Below are positions 55,201 to 63,376 of a DNA stretch of 64,000 bases, in pieces. The number at the start of each line of letters is the position of its first letter. The stretch's first letter is position 1. A program made the position numbers and the translations under genes. Below the pieces are notes generated by a model. It ran no database searches. It had not been told where the DNA came from and worked only from the letters and a program-made list of their open reading frames with translations. The stretch is from Pseudomonadota bacterium (GTDB lineage Bacteria; Desulfobacterota; Desulfovibrionia; Desulfovibrionales; Desulfomicrobiaceae). Location of the stretch: NCBI GenBank assembly GCA_018902545.1, contig JAHIQM010000018.1, positions 1-64,000 on the forward strand, in the 5' to 3' direction.

Positions 55201-57599
55201 GTCGTTACGTTCTTGTAAAGCTCCCAGGTGGCCAGAAACGCGGAGCCGAAACTGCGCTCTTCGGCGAATATGCGGGCGTCTTCTCCCATGCGTTTTACGC
55301 GATCCGGATCGGTGCAGAGTTCAAGCATCGCCCGCGCCAGATCGTCGGCGTCGCGCCCACGGACGACAAGACCCGTCCTGCCGGGATGTATGTTCTCCAT
55401 GGGTCCGCCCCTGTCGCTGACGATGACCGGGAGACCGGACGCCTGGGCTTCAAGCACCACGTTGCCGAAGGTGTCCGTCGTCGACGGAAAGACGAAAAGA
55501 TCCGCCGAGGCGTATGCTTCGGCCAGCGCCTCGCCATGCAGGACTCCGGTGAAAAGCGCAGGCAGCCCGGCGAGTTCCCGCTCCATCTCCTCCCGGTACG
55601 GTCCGTCCCCGACAAGGATGAGCTGCACGCCGCGTCCGTCCATCCTGGCAAGCGCCTTTTTGTAGGCAGCGGTCAGGACGTTCAGGTCCTTCTCCCTGGA
55701 AATTCGTCCGACATAGATCAGCTTGAACGAATCCATGCCTGGCCAGCTTTTGTAAAAACCGTTGCGTTTGGCCGGGTCAAAGCGTCCGATGTCAACTCCG
55801 CGCGGGTAGACCCGGATGGCCCCGCGTTCGACACCGAAGGACGCCAGTTCGTCGGCGATGGCCTGGGATGGCGCGTACACGACGTCCATCTGCTTGTAAT
55901 ACCAGGCCATATACTTGCGGGTCAGGTCTTCGAGGCCCGAGTCGCCGGTCAAGGATGCCACATACTGCGGGAAGGCCGTGTGGTACGTGCCATGGATGGG
56001 AATCTGCAGGATGCGGCTGATGGCCAGCGCGGCGAGGCCCACGGGCCCTGGCGTGGCGGCGAGGATGAGTTTCGCGTCCGCTTCCATGGTGTATTCCAGC
56101 ATGCGTAAAAAGGGTGGATAGGCGAGGGTCAGCTCCGGGTATTCAGGTATGGCAAAGGTGCCGATGGGGTCGAAGACTTTTAGTCCGGGGCCGCTTTCGC
56201 CCTGTCCGCAGGTGACCACCGTCATGCGTTTTCCGTGCGTCAGGGCCATCTCAAGCTGCTGGCGGATGGTCCAGGACACGCCGTTGACGTCTTCGAATGT
56301 GTCCGTGAAATGCAGGAGGGTAAGGGGCACCGGTCTGGCATGTCCGAAAGCCCTGGCGCATGTGCGACTGAACGATCTCTCGCGGGCAAAGAGTCCGAAG
56401 GAAACGAAATACGGGGCCAGGAGGGCATACAGGGAGCCGGCCGTTCCGATGGTGCTGAAGATGTCGAAGATGTTCGCGCCCAGCGCGCTGGTCAGCAGGC
56501 GGTCCAGAAAGGTGGCGATGAGTTTGTCCGAAGCCAGCCCGACGCAGCGGAACCATTCCCGGTCGAAGTCCGCTCCGGGTTTTCCTTTTGCGATGTCCAT
56601 GAACACTGGATCGGTCTCGATGATGCGGGTGACTTCTTTGAGGAGCAGTGCCCTTATTCCTTCGGCGTCGGCCAGGCGCAGATAGGTGCTGCTCCTTCGC
56701 GTGCCGATGGCTGCGTGCAGGCGGGCCAGAATGCCGTCGCCGGGGGTATGGCTCGCGCCGAGCATGTGGTCGGCGAACTGCATGCACAGCATGCTCGAGT
56801 GCGTGCGTCTGGTCCTGGTTTGGTAGTACTGGTAGGCAATGGCGTAGAGGTTGCGCGCCAGTCCGTGCCCGGTGGCGGTTCGTCCAGTCGGCCTCGTCCG
56901 CCTTGCCTGCACCGCGCCGAGAAAATCACGCAGATTCTCCGCCCCGGCCAGGGTGTGCATGCTCGCGATGTTGAGGCCCGAGTGATCGTCGGATCCTCCG
57001 ATGAGTCCCTTTTCCCAGGCCGTGCCGCCCAGCGGTTCCAAACCGTGCCGGTCGGCCAGCATCTCCATGGTCACCCGATCCAAATCGGCCAGAATCGTTT
57101 CAAGAACCCGGTTCTGCATGCCGTCCCGGCAGCCGTTCAATTCGAAAATGTCAAAGAGAAGGAGCGCCTGCTCGAAGTGATCGACGCTCAGCTTGTCGTT
57201 GACCGCGAACAGGGGGTGGGCCAGGGCGTGCACGAGGCCCTCCCGGCGCAGGTAGCCACAGAGGTCGAAAACGTTTTCCCGCAGCCGCTGAATTTCTCCG
57301 TGTTGTCCCTCGGTGATGCCGTAGACCAGAACATGCAGCTTGCACCTATCCTCGGGGAAATAGGTGGTCACTTCTTCGCTTAAGAACACCCCCGGCAAGT
57401 GGGCGATGTTTAGTCCCCCCTCGATGACGTTGTGATCGGTGATGGTCACATAGTCCATGCCCGCCGCTGTTGCCCGTTCATAAATGCATACAGGTTCCGT
57501 GAAGCTCTCCGGGCAGCCCAGCTTCTGCAGAATCCATTGCGACGGTCTGCTGGAGAACTTGGAATGAACATGCATGTCCGCCTTTCGCTGTGGGATCAT
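55188..57599 (-). CDS. PHP-domain / GT4 glycosyltransferase fusion protein
   Basis: The 803-residue protein starts at ATG 57599 with GAGGT 7 bp upstream. The N-terminus is a PHP-type metallohydrolase domain: DMHVHSKFSSRPS, TITDHNVIEGG, LVHALAHPLFAV and GGSDDHSGLN supply the metal ligands. A linker region (about 240-400) follows. The C-terminal half (about 430-800) is a GT-B family 4 glycosyltransferase: ATPGPVGLAALAISRILQIP, RVYPRGVDIGRFDP, LIYVGRISREKDLNVL, ADLFVFPSTTDTFGNVVLEA. It may glycosylate a lipid or other acceptor. It is divergent from the GAK-type operon and shares its regulatory gap. Confidence 0.88.
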   Translation of the reverse strand: MIPQRKADMHVHSKFSSRPSQWILQKLGCPESFTEPVCIYERATAAGMDYVTITDHNVIEGGLNIAHLPGVFLSEEVTTYFPEDRCKLHVLVYGITEGQHGEIQRLRENVFDLCGYLRREGLVHALAHPLFAVNDKLSVDHFEQALLLFDIFELNGCRDGMQNRVLETILADLDRVTMEMLADRHGLEPLGGTAWEKGLIGGSDDHSGLNIASMHTLAGAENLRDFLGAVQARRTRPTGRTATGHGLARNLYAIAYQYYQTRTRRTHSSMLCMQFADHMLGASHTPGDGILARLHAAIGTRRSSTYLRLADAEGIRALLLKEVTRIIETDPVFMDIAKGKPGADFDREWFRCVGLASDKLIATFLDRLLTSALGANIFDIFSTIGTAGSLYALLAPYFVSFGLFARERSFSRTCARAFGHARPVPLTLLHFTDTFEDVNGVSWTIRQQLEMALTHGKRMTVVTCGQGESGPGLKVFDPIGTFAIPEYPELTLAYPPFLRMLEYTMEADAKLILAATPGPVGLAALAISRILQIPIHGTYHTAFPQYVASLTGDSGLEDLTRKYMAWYYKQMDVVYAPSQAIADELASFGVERGAIRVYPRGVDIGRFDPAKRNGFYKSWPGMDSFKLIYVGRISREKDLNVLTAAYKKALARMDGRGVQLILVGDGPYREEMERELAGLPALFTGVLHGEALAEAYASADLFVFPSTTDTFGNVVLEAQASGLPVIVSDRGGPMENIHPGRTGLVVRGRDADDLARAMLELCTDPDRVKRMGEDARIFAEERSFGSAFLATWELYKNVTTPAA

Positions 57600-57710
57600 A
57601 ATGCATACCTCATAATGGTTTGCGCACATTATCCAGCATGGGCGTCAGTTCTGTTACGAGCATATGACGATTTGATAAATATTTTGGGCGCATGCTTCGC
57701 GCATTTTAGA

Positions 57711-57743
57711 CTGTCACACAACTGTTACGCAAATGTCACAGCG
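57711..57743 (+). promoter_or_regulatory. Candidate Pho box: three 11-bp direct repeats
   Basis: Three contiguous 11-bp units, starting CTGTCA, CTGTTA and ATGTCA (57711, 57722 and 57733). The PhoB consensus is CTGTCAT-like heptamers every 11 bp, so both sequence and phase fit. They end 78 bp before the ATG of the XXXCH gene and start 112 bp from the PHP-GT start. A TTGACT hexamer follows at 57750-57755, but I see no clear -10. Confidence 0.75.
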
Positions 57744-57821
57744 AAGGGATTGACTTTGCACCTGCGATCACAGACAAAATCGTTATTTATCCCCACATCT
57801 CATCATATCGAGGAACTACTC

Positions 57822-58355
57822 ATGTCCATGAAGCTCAAGCACAACTGGCAACTCTCCCGCAGCGAGGCTGCTGATTTGTTGCGAAAACTGGCGGAAACCT
57901 TGGAAGAGGAGTCCGACGATCTGGGCGAATACGGGATCAGCCTGGCGGATCTGGTCAAGTTCAAGATCAAGGTCGATCTGGGACAGGACGATACCCTGGA
58001 GGTGAAGTTCACCGGGAAAGGCTCCAAGGTTTGCGAGGCCGATGACCCGTGCGGTTCCGGCGTCGTGAGTGAGAGCTACTCCAAACTCAAGAAGAGAATG
58101 CAGGTCTATTTCAAGGCCATTCGGGAAAGTGTGAATCGTGCGGAGATGCCCTCGCGTGAAATAGTCTCGGTCTTTCTTGCGGATTCCGATAGAATGCTGT
58201 CCTATCACGGCTACGGTGAAGAATTCTATCCTGCCTACGCCGAATTGTGCGACCGGCTGCGCGCCGCCTGCGACAGCGAGAACATGGCCGAGACGGCCGC
58301 TGTGGTCGAAGAATTGATCCAGTCCAAAAAATCCTGCCACGACCGGTACAAATAG
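57822..58355 (+). CDS. XXXCH-domain protein of a GAK-type system
   Basis: The 177-residue product starts at ATG 57822 with GAGGA 7 bp upstream. The frame open to 57432 is rejected because it would cross the Pho-box region. The N-terminal half resembles the amphi-Trp type of small domain (LKHNWQLSRSEAADLLRKL, then DLVKFKIKVDLG). The C-terminus ends SKKSCHDRYK, with Cys172-His173. From memory this fits the TIGRFAM 'XXXCH domain' associated with the GAK system; the function is unknown. A second pair of cysteines is in VCEADDPCGSG. Confidence 0.8.
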   Translation: MSMKLKHNWQLSRSEAADLLRKLAETLEEESDDLGEYGISLADLVKFKIKVDLGQDDTLEVKFTGKGSKVCEADDPCGSGVVSESYSKLKKRMQVYFKAIRESVNRAEMPSREIVSVFLADSDRMLSYHGYGEEFYPAYAELCDRLRAACDSENMAETAAVVEELIQSKKSCHDRYK

Positions 58356-58364
58356 GTTCTGCAC

Positions 58365-59504
58365 ATGCGCGCACCAGATCCCATGAATCCCGCTGCCTGG
58401 GACCCGGCCATTACCGAGCAGGACCTCGCCCTTTTCGAGCGTGTGGTCAGCACGGACCTGAGCGAGGAAATGCTGGCGGCCCTGGCCGCTCCGCAGCTGA
58501 CTCTTCCCGGCCAGACCAGCGTCATGGCCGTGCATTGGCACCCGGAGTTCGTGCCCATGCCGGTCATCAGACAGCGCATTGAAGCCATGTTTCCGAACAT
58601 GTCGGAGAACCTGATCATCCCGACCCAGCACAACGAGACTCTGGAGTATGGGGAGTTCAGTGGCGTGGAAGTGGACTGCTATTCCCACGGTTTCAACCAG
58701 AAAGTGCAGCTGCTGCTGCATTTCAAGACCGAAAGGCTGAAGCATGCCCACACCCTGCGCGCCATGCTTCGCCACACCCTGACCTACCGGGCGTCCCAGC
58801 TTTTTGATTTCATGTACACCATTACCGCCCCGCTGGAGGACCGCATCGAGCAAGCGGCGCGTGAAACCGGGGCGGATCTCGATCTGGTCGAATTCGTACG
58901 CCACCACGTGACCAAGGTGCAACGCATGGTGAAGGACAGGCATGCGAGCCTGCCTCAGGACGCCCTCAAGAACAAGCTGCTGCGCAACTATTTCGACGCC
59001 CTGCGGCCCCTGTACGACGGCGAACTCATCGACCGCATCCAGACCTATCTTTCGGCGGTCAAGGCCATCGTCAAGACGCATTTTTCCCTGCGTTATTTTT
59101 ACCGCACCTCCGAGGTCATCGAGGAGGCGCGGGCGCTTGGCGGAGGGATCATCATCCCCCATCCCGAGCAGTTCTGGCCCATCCTGCTGGCCGACTACGA
59201 CGTGGACGGGTACGAAGTCTGGAACCCGCAGTCACAGCGCTACACGGATTTTTTGATCGCGGCCGTGGGCCGGGCCAATGCTTGCGCAGGTCCATCCACG
59301 CGACGCAAACTGGTTTTTATGGGCGACGACACGCACATGGGCGAAAAGGTCAAGGACTTGACCCAGCAGAACCTGGAGAAAGCGAACCGCGAGATCGGCA
59401 GCCAACCCGCCTGGGATGACCTCGAGATCTCCAAGCGGCTCATCCTCTCGGGCATGAGCCGGGAAATCGTCATCCGTGAATACCGCGAACGCCTGCTGGG
59501 CTGA
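58365..59504 (+). CDS. PHP-superfamily-like protein in the GAK-type operon
   Basis: The 379-residue product has several histidine/acid motifs resembling a PHP metallohydrolase: AVHWHPEFVPMP, IIPTQHNETLEYG, GGGIIIPHPEQFWPIL and FMGDDTHMGEKVKDL. These could make a metal centre. The sequence is far from the standard PHP consensus, so a hydrolytic role is inferred. It starts 9 bp after the XXXCH gene, with only a weak AGG upstream. A related PHP domain occurs in the divergent glycosyltransferase. Confidence 0.7.
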   Translation: MRAPDPMNPAAWDPAITEQDLALFERVVSTDLSEEMLAALAAPQLTLPGQTSVMAVHWHPEFVPMPVIRQRIEAMFPNMSENLIIPTQHNETLEYGEFSGVEVDCYSHGFNQKVQLLLHFKTERLKHAHTLRAMLRHTLTYRASQLFDFMYTITAPLEDRIEQAARETGADLDLVEFVRHHVTKVQRMVKDRHASLPQDALKNKLLRNYFDALRPLYDGELIDRIQTYLSAVKAIVKTHFSLRYFYRTSEVIEEARALGGGIIIPHPEQFWPILLADYDVDGYEVWNPQSQRYTDFLIAAVGRANACAGPSTRRKLVFMGDDTHMGEKVKDLTQQNLEKANREIGSQPAWDDLEISKRLILSGMSREIVIREYRERLLG

Positions 59505-59519
59505 AAACGAGGAAACACA

Positions 59520-59789
59520 ATGTCTCAAGACGGCAAATTTGAATTCGAGTCCGTGCAGGACTGCCTGACCATCCAGAAGTATCTGGAGGCCCTGCAGGAA
59601 GGCTTTTTACAGGGACGGATCGTGCTCAATTCGGACGGGTCCGAAATCTGTCTGAATCCGGGCGGTTTCATGAAGTTTGAAGTGTCGGTGAAGAAGAAGG
59701 GCGCGGAAAACAAGCTGGTCATCAAGGTCAGCTGGAAAGACAAACGCGACGAGCCGCCTGCGACGGGCGAAATCTCCATTACCTCCTAG
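59520..59789 (+). CDS. amphi-Trp domain protein
   Basis: The 89-residue product starts at ATG 59520 with GAGGA upstream. It has the pattern of the small amphi-Trp domain: CLTIQKYLEALQEGFLQGR, then FMKFEVSVKKK, ending in KLVIKVSWKDK with the conserved Trp. The XXXCH protein upstream has a similar core. The family is often seen with GAK genes as I recall; its role is unknown. Confidence 0.78.
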   Translation: MSQDGKFEFESVQDCLTIQKYLEALQEGFLQGRIVLNSDGSEICLNPGGFMKFEVSVKKKGAENKLVIKVSWKDKRDEPPATGEISITS

Positions 59790-59800
59790 GGACCTCCCAC

Positions 59801-61435
59801 ATGCTCAAAAGTATTGACGGGCTCGATGAGAATTTTCGGTTCCTGATCATGGAGGTGCAGAACCAGATCAAGGCCACCTACGAATTCGTGCTCGCACCGA
59901 CGCCGTCGACCTACGACAAGATCTTCAGCAAGGACGATTACATCGACAATCTGAAGAACGTCATCGAGAACAAGTGCTTCATGACGCTCAATCAGACCAA
60001 GCTGAACCCGGAACAGATGAAGTATCTGCGCGCCGTACATGTCATCACCATCAACCTCGAACGCATCGGCGACTATTGTGTGAACATCGCCAAGCAAATG
60101 GGCTACCTGACCACTCCCAGGTTTCTGGAAAATTTCGACTACAAGGACAGCTTCCTGAAGATTCACGCGACAATCAACGAAATCCTTCCGGTGCTGCAAA
60201 AAGCCAACCTCTCCGGCGCACTGTCCATCTGTCGCATGGAGGACGAGCTGGACGGCATGTACAAGGAGAATTTTGACAAGATCATGATCCACCTGCGCAT
60301 CGGGCGCAACGTGGAGGATCACATCACCTCGCTCTTCATCATCCGCTACCTGGAGCGCATCGGCGACAGCCTGCTCAACATCGGCGAGGCGCTGCTTTTT
60401 GTCATCATCGGTGAGCGCATCAAGATTCAGCAATTCCAGGCCCTGCAACGTAACCTGTCCAAGTCAGGATTGCAGGGTGATGTTACGGATGTGGATTTTC
60501 TGGGGATCTGGGGGTCACGCTCCGGTTGCCGCATCGCCCGGGTGGAGGAGAAGTCTCCCCAGGCCCGGAATTCCATTTTCAAGGAAGGCAACCTGCGCAA
60601 GATCAGGCAGGAGAAAATCAACCTGGAATGCTGGAACGAGATTTTTCCCGGGCTGGTACCAAAAGTCTTCAGTTATCAGGAGGAGGGGGACAACGCCTCG
60701 CTGCTGACCGAATTCTTGTCCGGCTGTACTCTGGACGAGGCCATTTTCAATGCCGACGGCGAGATCCTGGAGAACGCCCTGTTCATTTTCGAGCAGACCG
60801 TGCAGCACATCTGGGAACAGACCTTGTCGCGGCACGATATGCCCACGAACATGATGCGCCAGGTCGGGGACCGCATGTCCTCCATCCTGCAGGTCCACCC
60901 CGAATTCATGCGTCCGGCCATGGGCATGGGTTCCGTGACTATCCCGTCCCTTGGCGAGCTGATCAAGCAGTGCATGGACATCGAGGCGAGGTATCCGGCA
61001 CCTTTTTCCGTGTTCATCCACGGCGACTTCAATATCAACAACATCATCTACAGCCATCAGGAACAGAAGGTCTACTTCATCGATCTGCACCGCTCGCAGC
61101 ATGCCGACTACGTCCAGGATGTCTCGGTCTTTCTGGTCTCAAATTTCCGTCTTCCGGTCCTTGAGCAGGAAGCGCGGGAGCGCATCACCAGGACCATCAT
61201 GAGCTTCTACGCCTTTGCCAAAGCCTTTGCGGTAGAGAACAGGGACGAGAGTTTCGACATCCGCCTGGGGCTCGGCGTGGCCAGGTCGCTCTATACCTCG
61301 ACCCGTTTCGAACTCAACCGCAGCTTTGCCCAGTCCATGTACAATCGCAGTCTTTTTCTGATGGAAAGACTTGCGGAGCAAAGTCCGCAAGATCTGACAA
61401 ATTTTACTTTTCCCTTGGAAATATTCAACTATTAG
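59801..61435 (+). CDS. PhoU-domain / aminoglycoside-phosphotransferase-like fusion protein
   Basis: The 544-residue product has an N-terminal PhoU-like helical domain (about 1-210, two repeats; RIGDYCVNIAKQM and LERIGDSLLNIGEALL are typical). The C-terminal part is a protein-kinase-like phosphotransferase domain with the Brenner motif FIHGDFNINNIIY and a following metal-binding Asp in FIDLHRSQHADYV. PhoU normally signals phosphate status through PhoR and Pst. A fusion with a small-molecule kinase is unusual. It lies 11 bp after the amphi-Trp gene. Confidence 0.82.
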   Translation: MLKSIDGLDENFRFLIMEVQNQIKATYEFVLAPTPSTYDKIFSKDDYIDNLKNVIENKCFMTLNQTKLNPEQMKYLRAVHVITINLERIGDYCVNIAKQMGYLTTPRFLENFDYKDSFLKIHATINEILPVLQKANLSGALSICRMEDELDGMYKENFDKIMIHLRIGRNVEDHITSLFIIRYLERIGDSLLNIGEALLFVIIGERIKIQQFQALQRNLSKSGLQGDVTDVDFLGIWGSRSGCRIARVEEKSPQARNSIFKEGNLRKIRQEKINLECWNEIFPGLVPKVFSYQEEGDNASLLTEFLSGCTLDEAIFNADGEILENALFIFEQTVQHIWEQTLSRHDMPTNMMRQVGDRMSSILQVHPEFMRPAMGMGSVTIPSLGELIKQCMDIEARYPAPFSVFIHGDFNINNIIYSHQEQKVYFIDLHRSQHADYVQDVSVFLVSNFRLPVLEQEARERITRTIMSFYAFAKAFAVENRDESFDIRLGLGVARSLYTSTRFELNRSFAQSMYNRSLFLMERLAEQSPQDLTNFTFPLEIFNY

Positions 61436-61443
61436 GAAATTTT

Positions 61444-62316
61444 ATGAAGATAGGTGTGGTCGGCACGCGCGGCGGATGGTCTTCGGAACTGCTGGCCGAT
61501 ACCGTGGCTGCCAGGACCGGATTCCGGTTGCTGGTGGACATGGAACAGGTCTGCATGGATCTGGACAGCGGCCGGGTCTGGACGGAAGGGACTGACCTTG
61601 GGGGACTGGACGCACTTATCATCAAAAAGATCGGTGCGCGTTACTCCCCGGATCTTCTGGACAGGCTCGAAGTGCTGCGTTTTCTGGCGCAGCGCGGGCT
61701 GCCTATTTTTTCCTCGCCCATGTCCATCATGCGGGTCCTGGACCGCCTGAGCTGCACGGTGACCCTGCGCCTTGCTAACATACCCATGCCGCCCACGACC
61801 ATCACCGAGTCCGTGGACGAGGCCCTGGGCGCGGTGCAGCGTTATGGCTCGGCCGTGTTCAAGCCGCTGTTCACGTCCAAGGCCCGGGGCATGACCGTCA
61901 TTGATCACGGCTCCGGAGCACGTGCCTCCATCGAGGCTTTCCACGCCGAAAACCCCATCATGTACCTGCAGCAGAAGATCGAACTGCCGGGGCAGGATCT
62001 GGGCATCGTTTTTCTGGGCGGCAAGTACCTGACCACCTACGCCAGGTGCGGCACGGGGGCCTGGAACACGACCACCGAGTCGGGAGGCAAATACGCCCCG
62101 GCCGAACCTTCGCCGGAAGCCATAGGCATGGCCGAAAAGGCCCAGGCCCTTTTTGATCTCGATTTCACCTGCGTCGATGTGGTGGAATCGGCCACGGGCC
62201 CGGTTGTCTTCGAAGTGTCGGCCTTTGGTGGCTTCCGAGGCATCCAGGACGCCTGCGGCCTCGACGCGGCGGCCATGTATACCGATTACGTGATGGAGAA
62301 AATCCGTGTGCGCTAA
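61444..62316 (+). CDS. GAK-system ATP-grasp enzyme (RimK-like)
   Basis: The 290-residue product has an ATP-grasp fold: a small N-terminal domain (IGVVGTRGGWSSELLADTV), VLDRLSCTVTLRLANIPMPPT, the ATP-binding Lys in SAVFKPLFTSKARGM, and the C-terminal metal ligands in VFEVSAFGGFRGIQ. It likely forms an amide or peptide bond using ATP on an unknown acceptor. AGGAAA precedes the ATG. Its 3' end overlaps the HprK-like gene by 11 bp. Confidence 0.82.
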   Translation: MKIGVVGTRGGWSSELLADTVAARTGFRLLVDMEQVCMDLDSGRVWTEGTDLGGLDALIIKKIGARYSPDLLDRLEVLRFLAQRGLPIFSSPMSIMRVLDRLSCTVTLRLANIPMPPTTITESVDEALGAVQRYGSAVFKPLFTSKARGMTVIDHGSGARASIEAFHAENPIMYLQQKIELPGQDLGIVFLGGKYLTTYARCGTGAWNTTTESGGKYAPAEPSPEAIGMAEKAQALFDLDFTCVDVVESATGPVVFEVSAFGGFRGIQDACGLDAAAMYTDYVMEKIRVR

Positions 62317-63376
62317 CACCACCCTGACCGGACTCATAAACCTCTTGAGCGCCGGTGTCGCCACCCCGCATCAGGTCAGCCTGAGCATGGGCGACTGCCG
62401 TTTCATGGTCATGACGAATTCGGAAAAACTGGCCCGCGAACTCGATACCTACTTTGCGCCTTTTCTGAACTCACGCGAAGATGCGGACATTTTCATCACC
62501 GCGCTGCAGGCCGAGGTCCCGGATCTGGGCCTGTCCTTTGAGGTCAAGGAGCCGGACCCCGGCAAGACCAAGATCAAGGAGGAGTGGGTCGATGTCCCTG
62601 GCGGACGCGTCATTCGCAAGCGCTTGACGGGTATGCATTTTCTTTTCGGAAACGGCGACAATCTGGCTATGGGCGACTGCGAAGCCAACCCCAACCAGGT
62701 CGTCAATTTCATCAACAACCGCTTCATCGAGCGCAAGCTCAGTGATGGCTGTCTGCTGGCCCACGCTGCCGGTGTGGCCGTGTGCGAAACCGGCATGGCC
62801 ATGGCCGGGTTTTCGGGCATGGGCAAGTCCACCCTGGCCCTACATCTGGTCAGCAGGGGCGTGACCTTTGTCAGCAACGACCGCCTGATGGTCAGTCCGG
62901 GCAGCTCCGGTCCGGTCATGTTCGGCGTGGCCAAGCACCCGCGTATCAATCCCGGCACTGCGCTGCACAATCCTGATCTGACAAGCATAATCTCTCCCGA
63001 GGACACTGCGCGTTTTCAAAGCCTGTCCTCGGAGGAGCTCTGGAGCCTGGAGCATAAATACGACGCCCTCATCGATCAGCTCTTTGGCCCGGATCGCTTC
63101 ATTCTGCAGTGCCCCATGCGCTTTCTGATACTGCTCAATTGGCGGCGGGATGGGTCGGCCATGCGCATGGCCGAGATCGACATCCGGCAGCGGCACGACC
63201 TGCTGGCGGCCTTCATGAAGGACACCGGGCTCTTTTTCCAGTCCGAAATCGGCTACGCCCCCACCGCCGAGGATTACGCCGAAGCCCTTGCCGGATGCAG
63301 GGTTTTCGAGATCACCGGGGGCGTGGACTTCGACCAGGCTGCGGATGGCTGTCTGCGGCTGCTGGAAAACGCATGA
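62306..63376 (+). CDS. HprK-related kinase B (GTG start)
   Basis: The 356-residue product has a Walker A motif AGFSGMGKSTLALHLVSRG near residues 170-190. An HprK-like core follows, with FVSNDRLMVSP. Unlike HprK, no HPr-binding signature is obvious, so its substrate is another molecule or protein. The GTG start overlaps the ATP-grasp stop, with GGAG 7 bp upstream. Its end overlaps the following gene by 4 bp (ATGA). Confidence 0.82.
   Translation: MCANTTLTGLINLLSAGVATPHQVSLSMGDCRFMVMTNSEKLARELDTYFAPFLNSREDADIFITALQAEVPDLGLSFEVKEPDPGKTKIKEEWVDVPGGRVIRKRLTGMHFLFGNGDNLAMGDCEANPNQVVNFINNRFIERKLSDGCLLAHAAGVAVCETGMAMAGFSGMGKSTLALHLVSRGVTFVSNDRLMVSPGSSGPVMFGVAKHPRINPGTALHNPDLTSIISPEDTARFQSLSSEELWSLEHKYDALIDQLFGPDRFILQCPMRFLILLNWRRDGSAMRMAEIDIRQRHDLLAAFMKDTGLFFQSEIGYAPTAEDYAEALAGCRVFEITGGVDFDQAADGCLRLLENA

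Noticed and set aside
57432-57821. In-frame N-terminal extension of the XXXCH gene
   Set aside because: It would run through the divergent PHP-GT start and the Pho-box repeats; ATG 57822 has a good ribosome-binding site.
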